The notes under the pieces were generated by a model. The model was not told where the DNA came from. It made no database searches and saw only the letters and a program-made list of their open reading frames with translations. From Pseudonocardiaceae bacterium YIM PH 21723 (GTDB taxonomy: Bacteria; Actinomycetota; Actinomycetes; Mycobacteriales; Pseudonocardiaceae): a DNA stretch of 62,183 bases. Position 1 is the first letter of the stretch. Each line of letters starts with the position of its first letter. Location of the stretch: contig QZFT01000051.1 of NCBI GenBank assembly GCA_003600225.1, forward strand, positions 1 through 62,183. The letters run 5' to 3'. This document shows positions 16,819 to 26,636 of the stretch, in pieces. The translations under genes were made by a program, and so were the position numbers.

Positions 16819-18560
16819 CCATCGCCATCATCGGATCCGGCTTCGGCGGGTTGTGCGCCGCCATCAAGCTGAAGCAAGCCGGCGAGAACGACTTCGTCAT
16901 CCTGGAGAAGGCATCCCGGGTCGGCGGCACCTGGCGGGAGAACACCTACCCGGGCGCGGCCTGCGACGTGCAGTCGCACATGTACTCGTACTCGTTCGAG
17001 CCGAACCCGAACTGGTCCCGGATGTTCTCCAAGCAGGCGGAGATCCTGGCCTACATCGAGTCGCTGGTGGAGAAGTACCAGCTGCGCCCGCACCTGCGCT
17101 TCCACGCCGAGGTCACCGCGGCCGTCTACCGGGACTTCGAGCAGGAGTGGGAGGTGGAGATCAACGGGCACGAGACCCTCGTCGCGAAGTTCGTGATCGC
17201 CGCCATGGGCCCGCTGCACATCCCCAGCATCCCGTCGTTCGAGGGCCAGGAGCGGTTCCAGGGCGAGACCTGGCACTCGGCCACCTGGAAGCACGACCAC
17301 GACCTGACCGGCAAGCGGGTCGCGGTGATCGGCAACGGCTCCAGCGCCACCCAGTTCGTGCCGCAGATCGTGAAGAAGGCCGGGCAGCTGACGGTCTTCC
17401 AGCGCACCCCGCACTGGCTGCTGCCCAAGGTGGACCGCAAGATCACCGGGCTGGAGAAGCTCGCGATGAAGTACATCCCGGGCGTGCACCGGCTGTACCG
17501 CAACTTCGCCTACTGGGTGAACGAGAGCTCGACGATCATGTTCATGAACGGCAAGTACATCAAGCCGTTGCAGAAGGTCGCCGAGCTCCAGCTGAAGCGG
17601 CAGGTCAAGGACCCGGAGCTGCGGGCGAAGCTGACCCCGGACTTCACCATCGGCTGCAAGCGGATCCTGATCGCCAGCGACTACTACCCGGCGCTGCAGC
17701 GGGAGAACGCCGCGCTGGTCACCGAGAACATCACCGAATTCACCGAGAAGGGCATCCGGACCGCCGACGGCCGGGAGCACGAGTTCGACGTGATCATCTA
17801 CGGCACCGGCTTCAAGGTGACCGACGCGATCACCGAGTGGAACATCACCGGTAAGAACGGCATGCACATCGGCCAGGCCATGGCGAAGGGCCCCGAGGCC
17901 TACATGGGCACGGTGACGCACGGCTTCCCGAACATGTTCCTGATCGTCGGCCCGAACGCCGGCGGCGGCAACCAGTCGATCGTGTTCACCATCGAGGCCG
18001 ACGTCCGGTACATCCTGGGCTGCCTGCGGCTGCTCAAGGCCACCGACTCCGGCTCCATCGAGGTGCGCAAGGACGTGCAGCGCCGGTGGAACGAGTCGGC
18101 GCAGCGGAAGCTGGCCAAGTCGGTGTGGAACTCCGGCGGCTGCAAGAGCTGGTACCTGAACGAGGAGGGCCGGAACCTGGCCGCCTGGCCGGGATCCAGC
18201 ATCACGCACTACCTACGCAAGCGGAAGCCGGACCCGAAGGACTTCGTGCTGCTGCCCTACGAACTGGAGCCCGACGAGGACCACCGCGGCGCCGCGGTCA
18301 TCACCTCGCCGGATGGCGCCGACATCGATGTCGACGTCCGGTTGCGTGGCCACATGGAGACCATCGATGGCACCTATCGCTGGTACGGCCGGGTGCAGGC
18401 GCATCCCGACGTGGTCGCGCTGCACTCCAGCGGCAAGACCCAGGTACTGGTGCGCGTCGGCGACGGTGAACCCGTCCCGGCCCGGCTGGCCGAACAGGAC
18501 CCGTGGGGCAACACCCGGATCACCGGCACCGGCCTCCCGCCCTACCCGCTGGAGGACTGA
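16815..18560 (+). CDS. FAD/NADPH monooxygenase (Baeyer-Villiger/FMO type) with C-terminal DUF4873-like domain
   Basis: A 581-residue flavoprotein. FAD is bound by IIGSGFGGLCAAIKL at the N terminus and NADPH by VAVIGNGSSATQFVPQI in the middle. FQGETWHSATW resembles the Baeyer-Villiger fingerprint FxGxxxHxxxW between them. The last 90 or so residues (from about GAAVITSPDGADIDVDVRL) form a separate domain like DUF4873, known at the C terminus of some mycobacterial monooxygenases. It is translationally coupled to diiron oxygenase 2. It may supply a second oxidation step; redox partnership with the diiron enzyme is inference. Confidence 0.87.
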   Translation: MTIAIIGSGFGGLCAAIKLKQAGENDFVILEKASRVGGTWRENTYPGAACDVQSHMYSYSFEPNPNWSRMFSKQAEILAYIESLVEKYQLRPHLRFHAEVTAAVYRDFEQEWEVEINGHETLVAKFVIAAMGPLHIPSIPSFEGQERFQGETWHSATWKHDHDLTGKRVAVIGNGSSATQFVPQIVKKAGQLTVFQRTPHWLLPKVDRKITGLEKLAMKYIPGVHRLYRNFAYWVNESSTIMFMNGKYIKPLQKVAELQLKRQVKDPELRAKLTPDFTIGCKRILIASDYYPALQRENAALVTENITEFTEKGIRTADGREHEFDVIIYGTGFKVTDAITEWNITGKNGMHIGQAMAKGPEAYMGTVTHGFPNMFLIVGPNAGGGNQSIVFTIEADVRYILGCLRLLKATDSGSIEVRKDVQRRWNESAQRKLAKSVWNSGGCKSWYLNEEGRNLAAWPGSSITHYLRKRKPDPKDFVLLPYELEPDEDHRGAAVITSPDGADIDVDVRLRGHMETIDGTYRWYGRVQAHPDVVALHSSGKTQVLVRVGDGEPVPARLAEQDPWGNTRITGTGLPPYPLED

Positions 18561-18576
18561 GTCGATCTCCGAAGGT

Positions 18577-18614
18577 GACGAGTTTCGGGTGAGGAATTGC
18601 GCCCGGAACTCGTC
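18577..18614. terminator. Hairpin after the monooxygenase
   Basis: Arms GACGAGTTTCGGG (18577-18589) and CCCGGAACTCGTC (18602-18614) pair with one G-T, 16 bases after the stop. A small CAACTC/GAGTTG hairpin follows at 18614-18628. There is no T run. It separates the oxygenase operon from the ahcY leader. Confidence 0.5.
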
Positions 18615-18645
18615 AACTCCGGGAGTTGTCGGTAAGGTCGACGGC

Positions 18646-18717
18646 GGCCGAGAGGCGCTGCAACGGGGGTCACCCCGCCACGCTCGGCCGGACAGAAACT
18701 TGTCGTAAGGGCGCCTC
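18646..18717 (+). ncRNA. S-adenosylhomocysteine (SAH) riboswitch
   Basis: Its layout fits the SAH riboswitch. P1 pairs GGCCGAG (18646-18652) with CTCGGCC (18683-18689). The conserved GGCGCTGCAACGG follows P1, then a small GGGG-TCA-CCCC hairpin (P2). A pseudoknot joins GAGGCGC (18652-18658) to GCGCCTC (18711-18717). It precedes ahcY, the enzyme that removes SAH, as in known examples. SAH binding should stabilise the pseudoknot and raise expression. Confidence 0.88.
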
Positions 18718-18736
18718 CTAGTGAATAGGAGGTGCC
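18710..18736 (+). promoter_or_regulatory. Anti-Shine-Dalgarno hairpin, the riboswitch expression platform
   Basis: GGCGCCTCCTA (18710-18720) pairs over 11 positions with TAGGAGGTGCC (18726-18736), with one G-U pair, burying the AGGAGGT ribosome-binding site (18727-18733). Its left arm is the same GCGCCTC used by the SAH pseudoknot, so the two structures exclude each other. Confidence 0.8.
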
Positions 18737-18740
18737 ATTC

Positions 18741-20177
<1,437 letters not shown>

Positions 20178-20188
20178 CGTTCATCGGC

Positions 20189-20221
20189 CCCCGTTGCTCA
20201 CCGGGCCGGTGAGCAACGGGG
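20189..20221. terminator. Bidirectional terminator between ahcY and the GT87 gene
   Basis: Perfect 14-base arms CCCCGTTGCTCACC and GGTGAGCAACGGGG enclose GGGCC. The hairpin lies 11 bases after the ahcY stop and overlaps the last codons and stop of the convergent GT87 gene (20198). Confidence 0.75.
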
Positions 20222-21409
20222 TTCCGGGATCCGCACCGGCGTACCGCCCGCGGCCGTCATGGCCTGCCGGGCGGTCGTCAGCACCAGCACGATCAGCAGA
20301 CCGAGGGCCAGCCAGACATAGCCGTTGCCGAGCAGTCGCTGACCGGTCGTCCAGTGCACCTCCATGCCCTCCAGCGGCAGCACGTTGTGGATGCCGGTCA
20401 TGAAGGTGACGATCGGCAGCGCGGCCAGTGGCCAGAGCAGGGGCCGGGTCCGGACATGGTGGATCAGCACCAGCAGGGCGGGTGCGATCCACACCCAGTG
20501 GTGCGCCCAGGACACCGGGGAGACCAGCAGGCCCGCGTTGGCCACGACGATCAACGCGGTGAGATCCGCCTTCTGCCTCCGGTACCGGATCGCCAGCAGC
20601 AGGGTCAGCGCCAGCACGACGACCGTGGCCATGACCCACATCGTGGTGGTGAGCGCGGGCGACAGGTCCATCCGCGCGATGACCGCCTTCAGCGACTGGT
20701 TGGTGCCGTTGGCGGGCCTGCCGATCCGGTTGGCGTTGAACAACGTGTGCAGCCAGTAGGAGGCCGAATTGGCCGGGCTGAGCAGGTATCCCAGTACCGC
20801 GGTGCCGGTGAAGGTCGCCAGGGTGGTGCCGGCCGCACGCCAATCCCGTTTGGCGGCGAAGTAGAGCAGGAAGACCAACGGGGTCAGCTTGATCGCGGCG
20901 GCCAGGCCGACCAGGACTCCCCGCGGCCAACGGGTGCGCTTGGGTACGCAGTCCAGGATCACCAGAGCCAGCAGGAAGATATTGATCTGACCCCAGTAGA
21001 AGTTGGCCTGCATCGGCTCGAGGGCGCAGGCGGCGAGGGTCGCCGCGCCGGCCAGGAGTCCGACGTTGGCGAAACCCGGTAGCAGCCGGACCAGGACCAC
21101 GCGGCAGACGACGAACAGGGCGCCGATCGAGCCCGCGGTGAACAGGACGTTCACCAGCGGCTGGGGGATCGGCGTCAGGATGGCGAACAGCATCGCGGCG
21201 AACGGTGGATAGGTGAACGGCATCTTCGACGTGCCCGGCACGCTCGCCGGGAAGTCGGGGCCGTACAGCGGCAGGCCGGTGAGGATCGCCCTGCCGCCGG
21301 CGAGGTAGACCTGGAGGTCACCGAGGTACGCGTGCCAGTAGCGGGCGCTGACCAGGATGAAGGCGATGAGCAGGTACCAGAAGGGGAGCGAACGTCTGAT
21401 CGGGGGCAC
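20198..21409 (-). CDS. GT87 (DUF2029) polyprenyl-phosphate-mannose alpha-mannosyltransferase-like membrane protein
   Basis: About 403 residues with around ten hydrophobic helices. The GT-C hallmark is an acidic residue in the first outer loop (YLGDLQVYLAGGRAIL). QANFYWGQINIFLLALVILD and LVSPVSWAHHWVWIAPALLV are typical of the actinobacterial family that adds mannose to envelope glycolipids such as PIMs and lipomannan. GTG at 21409 is preferred because AAGGAA lies 5 bases upstream; an ATG 36 bases earlier is in frame. The acceptor is unknown. Confidence 0.82.
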   Translation of the reverse strand: MPPIRRSLPFWYLLIAFILVSARYWHAYLGDLQVYLAGGRAILTGLPLYGPDFPASVPGTSKMPFTYPPFAAMLFAILTPIPQPLVNVLFTAGSIGALFVVCRVVLVRLLPGFANVGLLAGAATLAACALEPMQANFYWGQINIFLLALVILDCVPKRTRWPRGVLVGLAAAIKLTPLVFLLYFAAKRDWRAAGTTLATFTGTAVLGYLLSPANSASYWLHTLFNANRIGRPANGTNQSLKAVIARMDLSPALTTTMWVMATVVVLALTLLLAIRYRRQKADLTALIVVANAGLLVSPVSWAHHWVWIAPALLVLIHHVRTRPLLWPLAALPIVTFMTGIHNVLPLEGMEVHWTTGQRLLGNGYVWLALGLLIVLVLTTARQAMTAAGGTPVRIPEPRCSPAR

Positions 21410-21715
21410 CGAGATTCCTTGGCAGATGGGCGGATCACAGGGCATGCGGGAACGCCGGTTCGCTGGTTGTTGCGAGCGAAAGCTTCCGCTGATGAGAACG
21501 CCACTTCAGGGGCCCGGGGTTTGTCCCGTCAGGTGCCGACTGGGTCTCGATATGGAGACAGGCTGGATATCGGCGCGGTTCCGGAACGGGGCCCCTGCGC
21601 CAGTGCAAGTGCGACGCATGTGGGTAGACCCCCATTGCATGAGTTTGCTGCCAACAGATTGCTCTGAGTACACGACTGACGGCACTGTGTAACCGGTCGT
21701 CTAGGAGGCTGACGA

Positions 21716-22585
21716 ATGAGCAAGGAACACAACGGTAGTGCGGGTTTCAGCCCGACCATCCGTCGCCGCCGATTAGGTATCGAGCTGCGCAAGCTTCGTG
21801 AGGCAGCCAACCTCACCGGATACGAAGTCGCCAAGGAACTGGCCTGGTCGCACTCGAAGGTCAGCCGTATCGAGACCGGCAGCGTGACCATCATGCCCGG
21901 CAATGTGCTGGAGCTGTTGGATCTCTACGCCGTCCCGCAGAACGAACGTGCGCCACTGGTCGACCTGGCCAGGCAGAGCAAGCAGAAAGGATGGTGGCGG
22001 CAGTACGACGACGTGCTGCCGGACTGGTTCGACGACTTCCTCGGACTCGAATCCGAGGCGGTCAAGGTGTCCAGCTATGAGAACGAACTGGTGCCGGGTC
22101 TCTTGCAGACCGAGGACTACGCCCGCGCGGTGTTCTCCGGCGATCCGCTGCCGGACTCACCCGACGAGATCGACAGCAAGGTGGCGCTGCGTCTGGCCAG
22201 ACAGCGCCGGCTGTCCGGCAGGGAAGCGGTCAAGTTCCACACGGTGCTCAACGAGGCGGTGATCCGTCGGCCGGTAGGGGGCGCCGAGATCATGCGCGCT
22301 CAGCTGAGTTTCCTCGCCGAGCAGGCCAAGAAACGGAACGTACGGATCCAGGTATTGCCCTTTTCCGCAGGTATGCACGCGGCGATCAACGGTCCGTTCC
22401 ACATTCTGGAGTTCCCCGACGACCACCCCAAGGTGGTCTACATGGATCAGCTCACATCCAGCATCTATCTGGACAAGTTGAAGGAGTCCGGCCGGTACAC
22501 GGTCGCCTTGAGCAAGGCCGCCGATGCGGCCCTTTCCACGGACGACACCATCGCCCTGCTGGAGAAGACCGCCGCCGAGTTCTGA
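21716..22585 (+). CDS. XRE/HTH regulator with DUF5753 domain (Scr1-type)
   Basis: A 289-residue protein. The N-terminal helix-turn-helix (LGIELRKLREAANLTGYEVA, then WSHSKVSRIETG) is followed by a DUF5753 ligand-like domain (YENELVPGLLQTEDYARAVF; FPDDHPKVVYMDQLTSSIYL). AGGAGG lies 8 bases before ATG. In actinomycetes these genes usually precede a small DUF397 gene, sometimes as a toxin-antitoxin-like or differentiation switch. No DUF397 partner is present here. It is divergent from the GT87 gene. Confidence 0.87.
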   Translation: MSKEHNGSAGFSPTIRRRRLGIELRKLREAANLTGYEVAKELAWSHSKVSRIETGSVTIMPGNVLELLDLYAVPQNERAPLVDLARQSKQKGWWRQYDDVLPDWFDDFLGLESEAVKVSSYENELVPGLLQTEDYARAVFSGDPLPDSPDEIDSKVALRLARQRRLSGREAVKFHTVLNEAVIRRPVGGAEIMRAQLSFLAEQAKKRNVRIQVLPFSAGMHAAINGPFHILEFPDDHPKVVYMDQLTSSIYLDKLKESGRYTVALSKAADAALSTDDTIALLEKTAAEF

Positions 22586-22591
22586 ACACCC

Positions 22592-22626
22592 GTGGTGGAG
22601 GGCGCTGTCGTGGCGCCCTTCACCAC
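22592..22626. terminator. Bidirectional terminator between the XRE and PIN genes
   Basis: Arms GTGGTGGAGGGCGC and GCGCCCTTCACCAC (one mismatch) enclose 7 bases. The hairpin lies just after the XRE stop and overlaps the last bases of the convergent PIN gene. Confidence 0.7.
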
Positions 22627-23168
22627 AGGCGGAGGGTCGCCGCGGTTTCGATCAGTCCGCCCCGTTCGAGCTGGTTGAGCACATCCTCGAACGTCTCCGG
22701 TGGATTCCGTCGTTCCGCGACTATCTGCTGGACACATCTGTGCACGGCCCGGCTGTTGATGCCGATGAGATCCAGGACGAAGTCGTCCGGACTCTTGGCC
22801 TGGATCTCCCAGTCCTGGAGGTAGTGCGAAGGGAAGTCCTTGAGATTGGCGGTGACAATGACCTGTGCGCCTGCCGTGATCGCGGCCGCGAGTACGTGAC
22901 GATCATCGGGGTCCGGGAGCTTGAGCCCGTCAACGAGCGGCTCATACCCGGTCACCAGACCGTCCGGAAACGCGGTGGTGATCAGCCGCCGCAAGCGGTT
23001 CCTCTTGTCCTCCGGTATAGCCCTGCGATCGAGCGCGCGATCGAGCTCATCCAGAATCTGTGCCGTCCATTTGGCCTGGACCAGCCCGGTGCCTGTCAGT
23101 CGCAGGAGCAGGTTGCGGACGGTGCTCCCGTACATCGCGCAGGCGTCGTAGACCACGAGAAATGCCAC
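22620..23168 (-). CDS. PIN-domain ribonuclease toxin (VapC-like)
   Basis: A 182-residue PIN-domain protein with the expected acidic residues: Asp in VVYDACAMYG, Glu in ILDELDRAL, Asp in DPDDRHVLAAAI and Asp in VTANLKDFP. It probably cleaves RNA when free of its antitoxin. It starts 4 bases after the stop of the upstream HTH gene, so the two form an operon. The C-terminal extension of about 50 residues after the PIN core (from PDDFVLDLIG) is longer than in classic VapC. Confidence 0.87.
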   Translation of the reverse strand: MAFLVVYDACAMYGSTVRNLLLRLTGTGLVQAKWTAQILDELDRALDRRAIPEDKRNRLRRLITTAFPDGLVTGYEPLVDGLKLPDPDDRHVLAAAITAGAQVIVTANLKDFPSHYLQDWEIQAKSPDDFVLDLIGINSRAVHRCVQQIVAERRNPPETFEDVLNQLERGGLIETAATLRLW

Positions 23169-23172
23169 GAGC

Positions 23173-23637
23173 TCAGTCCAGTCCCATGTCCTGATCGAGT
23201 TCGCTCAGTTCGCGGAGGGCCGTGTCTCGCCGGAGATCATCTTTGCGCTTGTATTCCATCAAGTCCTGGAATCGGACTCGTCGATGTCTGCCGACGAGAC
23301 GATGCGGGATTTCACCCCGGTCGAGCAGCCCCACGACGTAAGGCCGGGAGACGTTGAGGATGTCGGCGGCCTGCTGCGTGGTCAGTTCGGCCTGAAGCGG
23401 CATGAGCTGTACGCCCTGACCGTTGGCCAGCGCGGTCAGGATGTGGACGAACATCTCCACGGTCGCCCGGGGTAGGACCAGCGCTTCGCGGGGCCCGCCT
23501 TCAACGATCAGCTCGAGCTTTTCGGCGGCTGCTCTATCGCTGAGCAGGTAGTCCTTGACTCGTCGCAGCGCACGCGACGCGACCTCGGCATCGATCTCCC
23601 CGGGTGCGATCTTGCTCGAATCCATCAAGTGCGTCAT
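23173..23637 (-). CDS. HTH (excisionase/MerR-like) antitoxin
   Basis: This 154-residue protein has an excisionase-type DNA-binding domain at about residues 85-135 (LTTQQAADILNVSRPYVVGL, then GEIPHRLVGRHRRVRFQDLM). Its N-terminal part probably dimerises or contacts the PIN protein encoded next. GGGAGG precedes ATG closely. Four tandem 9-base repeats just upstream (23649-23684) are the likely autoregulatory operator. Confidence 0.82.
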   Translation of the reverse strand: MTHLMDSSKIAPGEIDAEVASRALRRVKDYLLSDRAAAEKLELIVEGGPREALVLPRATVEMFVHILTALANGQGVQLMPLQAELTTQQAADILNVSRPYVVGLLDRGEIPHRLVGRHRRVRFQDLMEYKRKDDLRRDTALRELSELDQDMGLD

Positions 23638-23648
23638 GGCGTCCTCCC

Positions 23649-23684
23649 TAAACGCAATGTACGCAGTAAACGAAATAAACGCAA
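23649..23684. promoter_or_regulatory. Four tandem 9-base repeats, the toxin-antitoxin operator
   Basis: Read on the plus strand the units are TAAACGCAA, TGTACGCAG, TAAACGAAA and TAAACGCAA, directly abutting. They lie immediately upstream of the ribosome-binding site of the HTH antitoxin gene on the minus strand. The AT-rich repeats stand out from the GC-rich surroundings and are the probable binding array of the antitoxin. Confidence 0.65.
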
Positions 23685-23691
23685 CGGCCGG

Positions 23692-25251
23692 TCAGGCGAG
23701 CCAGGCGGCGGTGTCCGTGGGCAGGTAACCGTCCTCGGCCAGCGGTCCGCTGGCCAGCAGCAGGTCGCCCGGCGGCAGCGGTACCGGGGCGCCGGAAGTG
23801 TTCAGCGCGCAGATGAGCCCACCGGGGCGACGGAACGCGAAGCAGCCGGCCGGGCCGGCGAACCACTCGACCGTGTTACCGGTGAAGGCCGGGTTCTTCT
23901 GCCGCAGGTCGATGGCCGACCGGTACAGCGACAGCATCGAACCGGGGTCCTCCAGCTGCTTCTCCACGCACAGCTCGCGCCATTCCGGGGGCATGGGCAG
24001 CCACGTGTCCTCGGCGGTGCTGAAGCCGAATGGCGGCTCGTTGCCCTCCCACGGCACCGGCACCCGGCAGCCGTCGCGGCCGCGCTCGGTGTGGCCGGAG
24101 CGTTCCCAGGTGGGGTCCTGCAGCACCTCGTCGGGCAGGTCCACGTTCGGCAGGCCGAGTTCCTCGCCGTTGTAGATGTACACCGCGCCGGGCAGCGCCA
24201 GTTCGACCAGCGCCATCGCGCGGGCTCGCCGGGTGCCCAGCTCGCCGTCGCCGTAGCGGGTCACCTCGCGCACCACGTCGTGGTTGGACAGCGTCCAGGT
24301 GGAGTGCGAGCCGACGGATTCGGCCGCCTGCAGGCCACTGGTGATCGCCTCGCGGATCTCGTCCGCGTCGTAGACGGCCTCGGTGAGGCCGAAGTAGAAC
24401 GCCTGGTGCAGCTCGTCCGGGCGCAGGTACATCGCGAACCGGTCGGCGTCCCGGACCCAGATCTCGCCGAGCGCGAGCTTGTCCGGGTACTCGTCGACGA
24501 CCGAGCGGATCATCCGGTGGATGTCGTGCACGCCGTCGGCGTCGAACCGCGGATCGTGTTCCGGCGCGGCCAGCAGCTCGGAGAACTGCTTCAGCTCGTC
24601 CGCGGGGATGCTCGGCAGGCCGTCCGGCTTGGCCATGCCGTGTGCGACGTCGATGCGGAAGCCGTCCACCCCGCGGTCCAGCCAGAACCGCAGCGTCTTG
24701 GCCAGGTCCTCGGAGATCTCCGGGTTGGCCCAGTTCAGGTCGGGCTGCTCCGGGGCGAACAGGTGCAGGTACCACTGACCGTCCGGCACCTGGGTCCAGG
24801 CGGGACCGCCGAAGATGCTCGGCCAGTTGTTCGGCGGCTCGTCGCCCTCACCGTCAGCGAAGACGTAACGGGCCCGCTCCGGACTGCCCGGCTCGGCGGC
24901 CAGGGCCGCCTGGAACCACTCGTGCTGATCGCTCGAATGGTTGGGCACCACGTCCACGATGATCTTCATGCCGCACTCGTGGGCGTCGGCGATCACCGCG
25001 TCGAAGGCCGCCAGGTCACCGAAGACCGGATCCACGTCCCGGGGGTCGGCCACGTCGTACCCGTGGTCGGCCATGGGGGAGCGGTAGAACGGGGTCAGCC
25101 ACAGCGCCTGCACCCCCAGCAGTTCCAGGTAGCCCAGGCGGGAACGCAGTCCCTCCAGGTCACCGATGCCGTCGCCGTTGGAGTCGGCGAACGAACGGAC
25201 GTACACCTGGTAGCAGACCGCATTGGCCCACCACGGATCACGGGAGGTCAC
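23692..25251 (-). CDS. aglA: GH13 alpha-glucosidase (AglA-like)
   Basis: A 519-residue glycoside hydrolase of family 13 with the (beta/alpha)8 motifs DVVPNHSS, GFRIDVAHG (nucleophile Asp), LGEIWVRD (acid/base Glu) and TLSNHDVVRE. It should hydrolyse alpha-1,4 or alpha-1,6 glucosides such as maltose or isomaltose in the cytosol, as no signal peptide is present. GTG at 25251, 14 bases after the glbO stop, gives the family start SRDPWWANAVCYQVYVRSF. The order glbO then aglA matches Rv2470-Rv2471. Confidence 0.88.
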   Translation of the reverse strand: MTSRDPWWANAVCYQVYVRSFADSNGDGIGDLEGLRSRLGYLELLGVQALWLTPFYRSPMADHGYDVADPRDVDPVFGDLAAFDAVIADAHECGMKIIVDVVPNHSSDQHEWFQAALAAEPGSPERARYVFADGEGDEPPNNWPSIFGGPAWTQVPDGQWYLHLFAPEQPDLNWANPEISEDLAKTLRFWLDRGVDGFRIDVAHGMAKPDGLPSIPADELKQFSELLAAPEHDPRFDADGVHDIHRMIRSVVDEYPDKLALGEIWVRDADRFAMYLRPDELHQAFYFGLTEAVYDADEIREAITSGLQAAESVGSHSTWTLSNHDVVREVTRYGDGELGTRRARAMALVELALPGAVYIYNGEELGLPNVDLPDEVLQDPTWERSGHTERGRDGCRVPVPWEGNEPPFGFSTAEDTWLPMPPEWRELCVEKQLEDPGSMLSLYRSAIDLRQKNPAFTGNTVEWFAGPAGCFAFRRPGGLICALNTSGAPVPLPPGDLLLASGPLAEDGYLPTDTAAWLA

Positions 25252-25265
25252 CGGGCCATCCTGCC

Positions 25266-25667
25266 CTAGACGTGCGAGTTCATCAGCGAGTGGGCCGCCA
25301 TCTCCAGATAACGCCACAACTGGGTACGCCGCTCATCGTCCAGCTTGGCGGCCGGGATCTCGTCCACCGCGATCCGCATGCAGCGCAGCCAGGCGTCCCG
25401 CTCCAGCGGGCCGATGGTGAACGGATGGTGCCGCATCCGCAGCCGGGGGTGTCCGCGCTGGTCGGAGTAGGTGTGCGGGCCACCCCAGTACTGCATGAGG
25501 AACAGCCGCAGCCGCTCCTCGGCCGGGCCCAGGTCCTGTTCCGGGTACATCGGCCGCAACAGCTCGTCCTTGGCGACCTCGGCGTAGAACCGCGCCACGA
25601 TGGCGTGGAAGGTCTCCTCTCCGCCGACCGCGTCGTAGAAGCTCTGTACCTCGCTGCTCGATGTCAC
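25266..25667 (-). CDS. glbO: Group II truncated haemoglobin
   Basis: A 133-residue trHbO with [20 protein letters not shown] at the N terminus, the CD-loop region [20 protein letters not shown] and the proximal His region [11 protein letters not shown]. Trp in [11 protein letters not shown] is the conserved G8 position. It binds oxygen and other haem ligands and is linked to oxygen or peroxide chemistry in mycobacteria. It is upstream of and probably co-transcribed with the alpha-glucosidase. Confidence 0.93.
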   Translation of the reverse strand: MTSSSEVQSFYDAVGGEETFHAIVARFYAEVAKDELLRPMYPEQDLGPAEERLRLFLMQYWGGPHTYSDQRGHPRLRMRHHPFTIGPLERDAWLRCMRIAVDEIPAAKLDDERRTQLWRYLEMAAHSLMNSHV

Positions 25668-25688
25668 GCCTTGATTCTAGTGTCGCCG

Positions 25689-26636
25689 TTATTTGACCGA
25701 AGGCAGGGCGATGGTGGACAGCTCGATGTTCGCCTCGTCGAAGGCCATCTTGATCTTGGCGCGCAGGCCGCGCTGGGCGGCCCACTGCCTACCGGGGCGC
25801 ACCTTCACCGTGGCTCGCAGCACGATGGCCTCCGCGGTGATCTTGTCCACGCCGAGCATCTCCGGCGGCGCGATGACGTCGTCGGACAGTGGGGGCTCGG
25901 CGACGGCGGTGTCCATGGTGGCGCCCATGACCCGGATCGCGTGCTCGACGTCCACCTGGTGCGACAGCGGCAGGTCCACCACCGCGACCGCGAAGCCCTG
26001 GCTGGAGTTACCGACCCGCAGGATTTCGCCGTTGCGGACGTACCAGACGGTGCCGTTGATGTCCCGGATCGTGGTGACCCGCATGCCGACGGCCTCCACC
26101 GTGCCGCTGGCCGGCCCGAGGTCGACGATGTCCCCGACGCCGTACTGGTCCTCCATGATCATGAACATGCCGGACAGGAAGTCCTTGACCAGGTTCTGCG
26201 CGCCGAAACCGAGGGCGACACCCAGCACGCCCGCCGAGGCGAGGATCGGGCCGATGTCGAATCCCAGGACACTGAGGATCAGCACGAATGCCAGGCCATA
26301 GGTGAACATGCTGGTCACCGACTTGAGCACCGAGCCGATGGTGCGGGACCGCTGCATCCGGCGCTCGGAGATCAGGCCACCGAGCGACTCCGGTGCCCGC
26401 TCGCGCAGTGGCTTCAGGATCGTGGGCAGCGAGGTGCCGTCACCCCTCGTCACCCGGTCGATCGCCCGGTGCACGAGATACCTGACCACCAGGGCGACGA
26501 CCAGGATGAGCACGATCTGACCCGCACCGATGAGCAGCTTCGGCCAGTGCTTCTGGAACTCCTCAGACCAGAAGTTCAGCTTGTCCTGGGCTTCTTTCAC
26601 ATCGCTGTCATCGAGCGGCTTCTGCAGATGAAGCAC
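25689..26636 (-). CDS. Small-conductance mechanosensitive channel (MscS family)
   Basis: A 315-residue membrane protein. The N-terminal helices (LLIGAGQIVLILVVALVVRYLV and FTYGLAFVLILSVLGFDIG) precede the pore helix region ILASAGVLGVALGFGAQNLV, then the beta domain with DQYGVGDIVDLG. It should open under membrane tension to release solutes. The GTG start lies inside the end of the prolyl oligopeptidase gene, a 29-base overlap, indicating coupled expression. It sits between backbone genes where M. tuberculosis has none. Confidence 0.88.
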   Translation of the reverse strand: MLHLQKPLDDSDVKEAQDKLNFWSEEFQKHWPKLLIGAGQIVLILVVALVVRYLVHRAIDRVTRGDGTSLPTILKPLRERAPESLGGLISERRMQRSRTIGSVLKSVTSMFTYGLAFVLILSVLGFDIGPILASAGVLGVALGFGAQNLVKDFLSGMFMIMEDQYGVGDIVDLGPASGTVEAVGMRVTTIRDINGTVWYVRNGEILRVGNSSQGFAVAVVDLPLSHQVDVEHAIRVMGATMDTAVAEPPLSDDVIAPPEMLGVDKITAEAIVLRATVKVRPGRQWAAQRGLRAKIKMAFDEANIELSTIALPSVK

